From JAXMAF01 sp046350555 (GTDB lineage Bacteria; Planctomycetota; Phycisphaerae; Phycisphaerales; SM1A02), in assembly GCA_046350555.1 (NCBI GenBank), contig JAXMAF010000014.1, positions 62,001 to 126,000 of the forward strand: a stretch of 64,000 bases of DNA. The letters run 5' to 3'. Position 1 is the first letter of the stretch; each line of letters starts with the position of its first letter. The notes beneath the pieces are model-generated. The model saw nothing but the letters and a program-made list of their open reading frames with translations. It did not search any database and was not told where the DNA came from. Positions 28,026 through 35,763 of the stretch are shown piece after piece. The translations under genes and the position numbers were made by a program.

Positions 28026-31000
28026 ATGCAATTCATCACCCACGGCCCCGATATTCCCGATGCGCTCTTGCAGACGCACGAAGAGGGTCGCGTGGTCTTC
28101 TTCTGCGGCGCCGGCATTTCCTACCCCGCCGGCCTGCCGGGCTTCGAGGGGCTGGTTGAGCAGATTTACCAGTTGAACGGCACGGAGCCCTCGGACATCG
28201 AGCGCGAGGCCTTCGACCGTGGGCGGTTCGACGCTACTCTCGATCTGCTGGAGCGACGCCTGCCGGGGCAGCGCCTGGCCGTCCGCCGCGCGCTGGCAGA
28301 GGCGCTGAGACCCAAGTTACGCCGCAAGGGTGCCACCGACACGCAGGCGGCGCTGCTACGGCTGGCGCGCAGCCGCGAGGGCGCGCTGCGGCTGGTCACC
28401 ACCAACTTCGACCGCGTGTTTCACACGGCGGCCAAGCGCACAGGCCAAGTGTTCCAGGCCTATGCAGCGCCGATGTTGCCAATCCCGAAGAACAGCCGCT
28501 GGAACGGGCTGGTCTATCTGCATGGCCTGCTGCCCGAGAAGACAGAGGACACGGCACTGAATCGGCTGGTGGTGACCAGCGGCGATTTCGGGCTAGCCTA
28601 CCTCACCGAACGTTGGGCGGCTCGCTTCGTGAGCGAGCTGTTCCGCAACTACGTGGTGTGCTTTGTAGGCTACAGCATAAATGACCCGGTGCTGCGCTAC
28701 ATGATGGATGCGCTGGCCGCAGACCGGATGCTGGGCGAAGTCACACCGCGAGCATGGGCACTGGGCGATTGCGAACTGGGGCAGGAACACCGCAAGGCCA
28801 TCGAGTGGGAAGCCAAGGGCGTCACGCCCATCCTGTACGAAGTGCCCGCCGGCAGCCACGACCATTCCGCGGTGCACAAGACCTTGCACGCTTGGGCAGA
28901 CACCTACCGCGACGGCGTGCTCGGCAAGGAGCGCATAGTCGTCAGCCATGCCCTGGCACGGCCATCGGCCAGTACGCAGCAAGACGACTTCGTCGGCCGG
29001 ATGCTGTGGGCCTTGTCGGATAAATCTGGCCTGCCGGCAAAACGCTTCGCCGACTTCAACCCCGTCCCGTCGCTGGACTGGTTGCTGGATGCCTTCTCGG
29101 ACGAGCGTTTTCAGCACAGTGATCTAGCCCGCTTCTGTGTGCCCCCTCACGAAGAGCCGGACGCTAGGCTGCGCTTCAGCATGGTCCGCCGGCCGGCATC
29201 CTATGACCGCGCACCGCCGATGCTACTGGCTTCCGGGGGAATGGCCGGCAGCCAGTGGGATGACATGATGTTCCATCTGGCCCGCTGGTTGGTGCGCCAC
29301 CTGGATGACCCGAGGCTGATCATCTGGATCGCGCACCGTGGCGGCCAGTTGCACGACCGCTGGCCGTTGCTAATCGAACGTGAGCTCGATCGCTTTGCCT
29401 CACTGGAGCGTGACGGCAAGACCGCCGAGCTGGATGCAATCCGCTCACAAGCACCCAATGCCATCCCCGGCCACTTGATGCGCACGCTATGGCGTCTGCT
29501 GCTCAGCGGGCGGGTGAAATCATCGTGGCACGATCCCGATCTCTATCGCTGGAAGGATCGCCTGAGACGGGAGGGGCTTACTGCCACGCTGCGATTGCAG
29601 TTACGTGAGCTCCTTGCACCCCAGGTTGCGTTGAAGCAACCGTTTCACTGGGGCGATAACAGAGAGCACACAGACGCGCCCACGCGGATCACACAGTTGG
29701 TGAACTGGGAACTGTTGCTTGCCGCCGATCACGTGCATACGGCCCTCTGTGACCTTGCCGACGAGCGCTGGACGTCTGCCTTGCCGCTGCTGCTGGAGGA
29801 CTTTCAGCAACTGCTGTGCGACGCAATGGGCTTGCTGCAAGAGTTAGGTGAAGCCGATGCCCGCAGCGACCGTTCGCACTGGGATCTGCCATCGATCGCC
29901 CCACACTGGCAGAACCGAGGCTTCCGCGATTGGGTGAGCTTGATCGAGTTGCTGCGCGATGCCTGGCTGGCTGTTTGCAGCCAAGACGGTGCTCGCGCCA
30001 CACGCATTGCTCAGGCGTGGTTCGAGCAGCCCTATCCCGTCTTCAAACGACTGGCTTTATTTGCTGCTAGCCAGGACGCACGTATCGCACCCGAGCAATG
30101 GGTGGACTGGCTGTTGGTCGGTGGTGCAGGGTGGCTGTGGTCTGTGGATACGGGGCGGGAGGTACTCCGGCTGTTGGTGCTGCAAGGGGGCCAATTGACA
30201 GGGGCCACTCAGGATCGTCTGGAAGCGGCAATACTGACAGGCCCGCCGCGCGAGATGTATCGAGACGACCTGGAGCCGGATTACTGGCAAGACTTGGTGG
30301 CACGTTCAGTCTGGCTGCATCTGGCCAAACTGAACGCATCCGGCCTCGCCCTGGGCGCCGCCGCCAAGAAGCGGTTGGCAGAACTGTCCAGCGCCTGCCC
30401 GGAATGGCACTTGGCGGCCAACGAAAGCGACGAGTTCTCGCACTGGATGAGCGGCACCGGCGATCCGGACTACGAGGAAAGACGGGATATCGACATCGCC
30501 CCCCGCAGGCGGCGCGAGCTCGTGCGATGGCTGACGAAGCCACCGCCCGCACGGCGACCGTTCTATGAGGACACGTGGCCCGAGGTCTGCCGCACCCGCT
30601 TCTTTCATAGCCTGTTCGCACTACGCGATCTGGCAGGTGACGGCGTGTGGCCGGCCGGGCGATGGCGCGAGGCCCTGCAAACCTGGAGTGAAGAAGGAGT
30701 AGTGCTGCGATCGTGGCGCTATGCCGCGCCGCTGGTGCAGACCATGCCCGACGCCGTCATCCAGGAAATCGCCCACGGTGTGGCGTGGTGGATCGAGGCT
30801 GCGTCCAAGTCCGTAGACCGCCACGAGGGCATCCTGCTGGACCTGTGCCGCCGCATATTAGCGCTTCCACTGGAAGCGGGCACCGAGATGAGGCGCAACG
30901 GCGAGCGAATTAGCCAACCTGTCACCGAGGCCATCAACCACCCAGTCGGGCATGTTACGCAGGCGCTGATCAACCTGTGGTTCAAGCGGAACCCGAACGA

Positions 31001-31850
31001 CAATGATCTGCTTCCAGCCGACGTCAAACCTCTCTTCACCGAACTGTGTGATGTGCAGGTGGACCGATACCGCCACGGTCGGGTACTGCTGGGTTCGCGA
31101 TTGATCGCGTTCTTCCGCGTGGATCGTCCGTGGACCGAGCAATATCTGCTGCCGCTGTTCAGTTGGGGTAATCGGGCCGAAGCGAAAGGCGTTTGGGAAG
31201 GCTTCCTGTGGTCACCCCGCTTGTACCAGCCCTTGCTGACGGCCCTCAAATCCCAGCTTCTGGAGAGCGCGAACCACTACACCGACCTAGGCGAGCACCG
31301 ACAACAGTTCGCCGCCTTCCTGACGTACGTAGCATTGGGTCCGACCGAGGGATACACAGTGGCTGAGTTTCGATCCGCGATTGGCGCGCTGCCTCAAGAC
31401 GGGCTTGAGGAATCCGCACAGGCGCTCTCCCAGGCTCTCGAAGGAACCGCCGACCAGCGCGAAGACTATTGGGAGAACCGTGTCCAGACGTTTTGGAAGC
31501 AGGTCTGGCCCAAGTCGCGCGACCTAGCCACCCCGCGAATCGCTGAATCCTTGACCCGGCTGACCATTGCCGCCCGAGGCGAGTTCCCGACTGCCTTGGC
31601 TGCAGTGCAGGACTGGCTGCAACCGATTGAACACCCAGACAACGTCGTGCATCTGCTGCACGAATCGGGTTTGTGCCGCAGATACCCGGCGGACGCACTG
31701 CGTCTGCTGGGTGCTGTGATTGCCGACCAAGAGTGGGCACCCCGGGAGTTGGGGCAATGTTTGGACGAGTTCGGGCAGGCTTCGCCAGAGCTTGTGCAAG
31801 ATTCCCAATACCAGCGGCTACGAGAGTACGTCCGGAGGCGCGGGATGTGA
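28026..31850 (+). CDS. dsr1: SIR2-domain antiphage defence protein, Dsr1-like
   Basis: 1274 residues. An N-terminal SIR2 domain has the NAD-binding motif FFCGAGISYPAGLPGF (GAGIS at 28-32), the VTTNFDR motif (TTNFD 125-129) and YLHG (HG 166-167). The remaining roughly 950 residues are helical, rich in W and R, with no domain that I can name. The N-terminal sequence (GPDIPDALLQ, then VVFFCGAGISYPAGLPGF) closely resembles what I know of the defence-associated sirtuin Dsr1, which depletes NAD+ on phage tail recognition. It is the first gene after an attI-like site and is followed 33 bases later by an attC site, so it occupies a cassette of about 4 kb. Wobble positions look less GC-biased than in flanking genes, fitting acquisition. 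Confidence 0.75.
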   Translation: MQFITHGPDIPDALLQTHEEGRVVFFCGAGISYPAGLPGFEGLVEQIYQLNGTEPSDIEREAFDRGRFDATLDLLERRLPGQRLAVRRALAEALRPKLRRKGATDTQAALLRLARSREGALRLVTTNFDRVFHTAAKRTGQVFQAYAAPMLPIPKNSRWNGLVYLHGLLPEKTEDTALNRLVVTSGDFGLAYLTERWAARFVSELFRNYVVCFVGYSINDPVLRYMMDALAADRMLGEVTPRAWALGDCELGQEHRKAIEWEAKGVTPILYEVPAGSHDHSAVHKTLHAWADTYRDGVLGKERIVVSHALARPSASTQQDDFVGRMLWALSDKSGLPAKRFADFNPVPSLDWLLDAFSDERFQHSDLARFCVPPHEEPDARLRFSMVRRPASYDRAPPMLLASGGMAGSQWDDMMFHLARWLVRHLDDPRLIIWIAHRGGQLHDRWPLLIERELDRFASLERDGKTAELDAIRSQAPNAIPGHLMRTLWRLLLSGRVKSSWHDPDLYRWKDRLRREGLTATLRLQLRELLAPQVALKQPFHWGDNREHTDAPTRITQLVNWELLLAADHVHTALCDLADERWTSALPLLLEDFQQLLCDAMGLLQELGEADARSDRSHWDLPSIAPHWQNRGFRDWVSLIELLRDAWLAVCSQDGARATRIAQAWFEQPYPVFKRLALFAASQDARIAPEQWVDWLLVGGAGWLWSVDTGREVLRLLVLQGGQLTGATQDRLEAAILTGPPREMYRDDLEPDYWQDLVARSVWLHLAKLNASGLALGAAAKKRLAELSSACPEWHLAANESDEFSHWMSGTGDPDYEERRDIDIAPRRRRELVRWLTKPPPARRPFYEDTWPEVCRTRFFHSLFALRDLAGDGVWPAGRWREALQTWSEEGVVLRSWRYAAPLVQTMPDAVIQEIAHGVAWWIEAASKSVDRHEGILLDLCRRILALPLEAGTEMRRNGERISQPVTEAINHPVGHVTQALINLWFKRNPNDNDLLPADVKPLFTELCDVQVDRYRHGRVLLGSRLIAFFRVDRPWTEQYLLPLFSWGNRAEAKGVWEGFLWSPRLYQPLLTALKSQLLESANHYTDLGEHRQQFAAFLTYVALGPTEGYTVAEFRSAIGALPQDGLEESAQALSQALEGTADQREDYWENRVQTFWKQVWPKSRDLATPRIAESLTRLTIAARGEFPTALAAVQDWLQPIEHPDNVVHLLHESGLCRRYPADALRLLGAVIADQEWAPRELGQCLDEFGQASPELVQDSQYQRLREYVRRRGM

Positions 31851-31882
31851 TGCGGCATGACTAACGCCACGCCATCATTAGG

Positions 31883-31942
31883 GTCTAACAACAGCATGCA
31901 GCGGACGTCGCTGCTCGCCGCCGCTGATGCTGCGCGTTAGGC
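31883..31942 (+). other. Integron attC recombination site 1
   Basis: 60 bases. Left core GTCTAAC and right core GTTAGGC are complementary ends (RYYYAAC / GTTRRRY). Inside, CAGCATGCAGCGG faces CCGCTGATGCTG: the arms pair except for one unpaired G, the extrahelical base typical of attC. It lies 33 bases after the SIR2 gene and 31 bases before the next gene. Confidence 0.8.
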
Positions 31943-31972
31943 CGACACCCTTCCGAGGTACAGGAGACCACC

Positions 31973-32497
31973 ATGCCCAACCGACCCGCCCAGCCCGCCC
32001 GCAAGACAGACAAGACTTCAAAGCCCACCATCCGGAAGCCAGCCAAGCGCACGGCGGCACAAGACAAAGCTGCCGCGACGCTGCCGGAAAGCATGATGAC
32101 CGGCAAGGCAAGCCCCGCGAAGGCAGCAGACGGTGACAAGCCGGTCTTCGCCTACATCGCCAGCCTGCCGCAGCCGCAGCGCGGCATCGCCGAGAGAGTC
32201 GATGCCCTGGCGGCCAAGACGCTGCCCGGCCTCCAGCGCTCCGTGAAGTGGGGCATGTCGTACTATGGCGTCGGCGATGGCTGGTGCTTCTGTTGCGGCG
32301 GCTTCGCGAAACACGTCAAGCTCATGTTCGTGAACGGCGTGACGCTGAAGCCGGTACCGCCGGTGACGCCGGTGGCGATGGGCAAGTCCACGCGGGGCGT
32401 GGAACTCGAATCCGTGGAAGACCTCGACGAACGCCAGATCGCGGCGTGGATGAAACAAGTCGCGGCCGTGCCCGGCGTCGGGGGAAAGAAGCGATAG
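31973..32497 (+). CDS. DUF1801 (YdhG-like) domain protein
   Basis: 174 residues. A lysine/alanine-rich N-terminal tail (about 50 residues) precedes a DUF1801-type fold: PVFAYIASLPQPQRGIAERVDALA, LPGLQRSVKWGMSYYGVGDGWCFCCGGFAKHVKLMFVNG and, near the end, LESVEDLDERQIAAWMKQVA. Function is unknown in the family. The basic tail might bind nucleic acid, which is inference. It lies between attC site 1 and an attC-like palindrome that begins on its own stop codon, as expected for a gene cassette with one ORF. The ribosome site before it is weak (CAGGAGACCACC). Confidence 0.75.
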   Translation: MPNRPAQPARKTDKTSKPTIRKPAKRTAAQDKAAATLPESMMTGKASPAKAADGDKPVFAYIASLPQPQRGIAERVDALAAKTLPGLQRSVKWGMSYYGVGDGWCFCCGGFAKHVKLMFVNGVTLKPVPPVTPVAMGKSTRGVELESVEDLDERQIAAWMKQVAAVPGVGGKKR

Positions 32498-32540
32498 CAG
32501 CCCGTGGCGAAAGTCATTCGGGCTACGGACTGCTAGGCCT
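32495..32540 (+). other. Degenerate attC-like palindrome
   Basis: Starting on the TAG stop of the DUF1801 gene, TAGCAGCCCG pairs with CGGGCT and CTGCTA further on, ending in GCTAGGC. The fold and the position between two cassette genes fit an attC, but the right core reads GCTRRRY instead of GTTRRRY. The same CTGCTAGGCC ending recurs near 40748, and TAGCAGCCC also follows the stop at 41606. Confidence 0.3.
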
Positions 32541-32578
32541 TCGGCCGACGCGGTTCAACAGACAGGAGCAATTGCCAC

Positions 32579-33994
32579 ATGCAGATGATGATTCTCAGAC
32601 TGGCGCTGATGGCCTTCACCGTGATTGGGCTGGGCGCCGCACCGTGCCTGGCTCAGGAGAAGCCCGCGAACGACGAGACCAAGCAGATCGCCGAGGAGGC
32701 CTTCATCTACGGCTTCCCCATGGTGATGGGCTACGGGATCCTGTACGAGTACGCCGTCGATACCAAGTCCGGCCAGTACAAGGCCCCCTTCAACCAGATC
32801 TACAACACGGCGCGCGTGTACACGCCGAAGGGCACGGCGGTCGTCACGCCCAACAGCGACACCCCGTACTCCTTCGTTTGGGCCGATCTGCGGGCCGAGC
32901 CACTCGTCCTGAGCGTCCCGGCAGTTGACAAGGGTCGATATTACTCCGTGATGCTGGCTGACATGTACAGCTGCAACTACGGCTACGTCGGCAGCCGTGC
33001 CACGGGCAACGACGCGGGCACCTACATGATTGCCGGACCGAACTGGAAGGGGGAGACGCCCCAGGGCATCAAGAAGGTGTTCCGGTGCGAGACGGACTTC
33101 TCCTTGGTGCTCTACCGCACCCAACTCTTCGGGCCGGACGACATCGACAACGTGAAGAAGGTGCAGGCGGGCTACAAGGTCCAGGCACTCTCCGCGTTCC
33201 TGAGCAAGGCCGCTCCGGCGCCCGCCCCGGAGATCAAGTGGCTGAGCATCGACAAGAAGTCGGCCGAGGCCGACCCCTTGGGCTACCTGAGTTTCGTCCT
33301 CCAGTTCTGTCCTCCCACGGGGTCGGCGGAAGTGGAGAGGCCGCTGCGGGAGAGGTTCGCCAGGATCGGGATCGAAGCCGGCAAGCCGTTCCCGCTCGCC
33401 AAGCTCACCGCGGCGCAGAAGGAGGCGGTGGAAGCGGGCGTCAAGAGTGGTCTGGAGAAGATCAAGCAGAAGGTCGCCACGCTGGGAAAGGACGAAAATG
33501 GCTGGCGGGTCGGCGGGGCGCAAGGCGACCGGGCATTCTACAAGGGCGACTGGACGCTCCGGGCGGCCGCGGCGATGGCAGGCATCTACGGCAACGACGA
33601 GGTCGAGGCGCTGTATCCCCTCCTCGCCACCGACAGCGATGGGAACAAGCCGGATTGCAGCACAACCCGGTACACGCTCACCTTCCCCAAGGGGCAGCTA
33701 CCTCCGGTCAACGCCTTCTGGTCGGTGACCATGTACGACGCCAAGACGCAACTTCTCATCGACAACCCGATCAATCGCTACCTCATCAACTCGCCGATGG
33801 TGCCCGACTTAAAGAGGAATGAGGACGGCTCGCTGACCATCTACATCCAGAAGGACTCCCCGGGCAAGGAGAAGGAGTCGAACTGGCTGCCCGCACCAAA
33901 CGGCCCGATCTACGTCGCGATGCGGCTGTACTGGCCGAAGGACGAGGCCATCAAGGGAGGGTGGAAACCGCCGTCGTTGCAGCGCGTGAAGTGA
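32579..33994 (+). CDS. Secreted DUF1254/DUF1214 protein A
   Basis: 471 residues. Signal peptide: MILRLALMAFTVIGLGAAPCLAQ. The N-terminal DUF1254 part has EEAFIYGFPMVMGYGILYEYAV, YNTARVYTPKGTAVVTPNSDTPYSFVWADLR and DKGRYYSVMLADMYSCNYGYVGSR. The C-terminal DUF1214 part has FWSVTMYDAKTQLLIDNPINRYLINSPM and WLPAPNGPIYVAMRLYWPKDEAI. The family is common in environmental bacteria and its biochemical function is not established. A second member of the family lies at 35764-37302, so each half of the cassette region has one. Its TGA stop supplies or shares the first base of a palindromic repeat. Confidence 0.85.
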   Translation: MQMMILRLALMAFTVIGLGAAPCLAQEKPANDETKQIAEEAFIYGFPMVMGYGILYEYAVDTKSGQYKAPFNQIYNTARVYTPKGTAVVTPNSDTPYSFVWADLRAEPLVLSVPAVDKGRYYSVMLADMYSCNYGYVGSRATGNDAGTYMIAGPNWKGETPQGIKKVFRCETDFSLVLYRTQLFGPDDIDNVKKVQAGYKVQALSAFLSKAAPAPAPEIKWLSIDKKSAEADPLGYLSFVLQFCPPTGSAEVERPLRERFARIGIEAGKPFPLAKLTAAQKEAVEAGVKSGLEKIKQKVATLGKDENGWRVGGAQGDRAFYKGDWTLRAAAAMAGIYGNDEVEALYPLLATDSDGNKPDCSTTRYTLTFPKGQLPPVNAFWSVTMYDAKTQLLIDNPINRYLINSPMVPDLKRNEDGSLTIYIQKDSPGKEKESNWLPAPNGPIYVAMRLYWPKDEAIKGGWKPPSLQRVK

Positions 33995-34100
33995 CACGGA
34001 TCCCAGTCGACCTCCATGCGCTCCGTTCAGCCCCTCGCCCTCGGCGGCGTCTCACGGCGGGTGGGCTGGGCGGGGCGCGAGGATTAACTGGAGCGCGCAT
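33994..34100 (+). repeat. Palindromic MITE-like element, family A, copy 3
   Basis: A diverged copy (ACACGGATCCCAGTCGACCT at the left, TTAACTGGAGCGCGCAT at the right). The first base coincides with the last base of the preceding TGA. It separates the last gene of the first cassette group from the second leader region. Confidence 0.75.
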
Positions 34101-34198
34101 GCGCTCGGCCCGTGGCGCGCCGCCGAAGGTCATCTGTGTTCGAGGTCGGCCATGACACCCCATCATCCAGAAACTCCCGGGCCCGCGCGATGCCAGGC

Positions 34199-34447
34199 GA
34201 CGATCGTCCACACCCCTGCCCTCGACCGCGGGCCGACCGGGGTCCCAAGTCCGATTGACGGCCTCCAGCGGCATTCTCAGGATCAGCATAACGATCCAAC
34301 CGGCCGATCGGCACGCCGACGTCGAGACGCCATCACGCCGGTCGGTTCGGACCCTTGGAGCCAGTCGCGGCAGGTCGGCGGGTGTGGTATGCTGACACAG
34401 GAGCAATGGCAGGTTGGATACACTGGTCAGTCGAAACATTGTTATAC
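34199..34447 (+). other. attI-like leader, copy 2
   Basis: Homologous to 27727-27971 (shared GACGGCC, CCGGCCGA, GACGTCGAGA, GGCGGGTGTGG, ATGGCAGGT, GGTCAGTCGAAACA). The homology stops at GTTATAC (34441-34447), which fits a GTTRRRY core. GTATGCTGAC at about 34386-34395 may contain a -10 element of a cassette promoter. It directly follows a MITE-like element and a short stretch of weaker similarity. Confidence 0.55.
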
Positions 34448-34801
34448 AGAATGGCAAGAGACAGCAACGCGTTGGGCTTGCGATCGGTGTTGTGTCGTCG
34501 GGCACGTCTCGCGCGGCGACCCTTCGCCCAGCTTCCGTCGCGACCGTCTGCCCGCCTCAAGGCGAAAGGCAGCAAGTCAAGCCGGCGTCTGGCTTGACGA
34601 CTGTCGCTCCCTCGATGCCGTCGGTCGCGTCGTCCGCACGCAGTCCTCGCGCGCGGCATCGGTCGCGGTTCAGCGGTTGGGCGTCGGACCTTTCGCGTGG
34701 CTGGGTCGGGGTTGGGGTTGGGCGGTCCGGGTCCGCGGCGGGGCCTGTCGCACCTCGCCCGATGCGGCGCTGGTCGTGGTTTCGGCGTCTTCGGGGCGTC
34801 T
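34448..34801 (+). other. First cassette of second array, no recognisable gene
   Basis: About 350 bases between the second leader and attC site 2. Possible reading frames here are arginine/proline or serine-rich and resemble shadows, not a protein family. GTTGGGC occurs three times (near 34471, 34677 and 34728) and fits the GTTRRRY pattern, but I find no matching left cores. It may be an ORF-less or decayed cassette. Confidence 0.4.
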
Positions 34802-34904
34802 GTCTAACTTCAGGTTGCAGCCGACGTGCCACAGGCCGACTCGCGCCTGGTACGATGCCTGCGCCTGGTCGGCCTGCGGCACGCGGCTGAACCAGCAGTT
34901 AGGC
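34802..34904 (+). other. Integron attC recombination site 2
   Basis: 103 bases with ends GTCTAAC and GTTAGGC. The arms CAGGTTGCAGCCGACGTGCC and GGCACGCGGCTGAACC are complementary apart from single unpaired bases (a G in GGTTGCAGCC is extrahelical). The right core ends 6 bases before the ATG of the next gene. Confidence 0.85.
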
Positions 34905-34910
34905 CGAGCC

Positions 34911-35600
34911 ATGACAACCGCAAAGACGAACCCGCAGTCCGATGCCGTGATGGAGGTCCTTGACGGATTCGACCAGGATGTCGCATGCCACTTGGAGCTC
35001 GCGGAGAAGATGTTCCGAGCATTCGACGGCGCAACGTATCCACTCGATGTGCTCGCAGCTGCTGCCATCAATCGCTCGATCAACCTTGCAAGAGGCTTCC
35101 GTCAGATGATCGCATCGCGGAACATGATCTGTGGTGGTGCGCTTCTCCGACTAGAGATGGACACGGCCTTTCGCTTCGCTGCGTCATGGTTCGTACCCGA
35201 TCCACACGCCTTCGCCACCGAAGTGCTCAAGGGCACGCGTATCCAGAAATTGAAAGATCGGGATGGCGACCTGCTCACCGACAGGCACTTGGTCACGCTG
35301 CTCTCTCCGACGTTCCCGTGGATCGATAGGGTGTATGAACGGACATGCAGCTACGTGCATCTATCCGAAACACATATGCACACCGTGCTCCGGGCCGATG
35401 GCGGCAGCGAACCGCGCTTCAGAATCTCGGTTGGCTCCGGTGATCCTGCTGACATCACGGATCAGATCTATCTAGAGGCGGTTGCCGCATTTCGGGAGTG
35501 CACCTCTATTCTTCGGTACTACGTGGAAGGGTGGGTACTCACCAAGAGCCATCCTGAACTGATCGAGAAGGGACGAGTGTCGGAACATCCACCGGCCTAA
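34911..35600 (+). CDS. HEPN-like hypothetical cassette protein
   Basis: 229 residues, starting with the ATG at 34911 right after attC site 2. I do not recognise a named family with certainty. The protein is helical, with INRSINLARGFRQMIASRNMICGGALLRLEMDT in the middle, which resembles DUF5677-type proteins. It then has VYERTCSYVHLSETH, where R-x5-H (RTCSYVH) resembles the catalytic RX4-6H motif of HEPN ribonucleases. There is no signal peptide. Its stop codon lies within the left core of attC site 3 (overlap of 6 bases), which is typical of compact cassettes. A defence or growth-arrest role is plausible but not shown. Confidence 0.55.
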   Translation: MTTAKTNPQSDAVMEVLDGFDQDVACHLELAEKMFRAFDGATYPLDVLAAAAINRSINLARGFRQMIASRNMICGGALLRLEMDTAFRFAASWFVPDPHAFATEVLKGTRIQKLKDRDGDLLTDRHLVTLLSPTFPWIDRVYERTCSYVHLSETHMHTVLRADGGSEPRFRISVGSGDPADITDQIYLEAVAAFRECTSILRYYVEGWVLTKSHPELIEKGRVSEHPPA

Positions 35601-35693
35601 CTTCGCGTTGCAGCCGACGTCCGCCGCGTTCGCGCGTGGTACGATTCGGTCGCCGTCCACCGCGGCGGCCGCGGCTGAACGTCGCAGTTGAGC
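35595..35693 (+). other. Integron attC recombination site 3
   Basis: 99 bases with ends GCCTAAC and GTTGAGC. GCGTTGCAGCCGACGTCCGC faces GGCCGCGGCTGAACGTCGC with an extrahelical G at the same place as in attC site 2, so the two sites share an arm sequence (GTTGCAGCCGACG). The left core overlaps the 3' end of the HEPN-like gene. Confidence 0.85.
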
Positions 35694-35763
35694 CGCCCTC
35701 GCGTGGGCCCTGCACAAGCCCCAGTCTGCTTTCAAAAGCACGAGACCAAAGGAGGATCTCACC

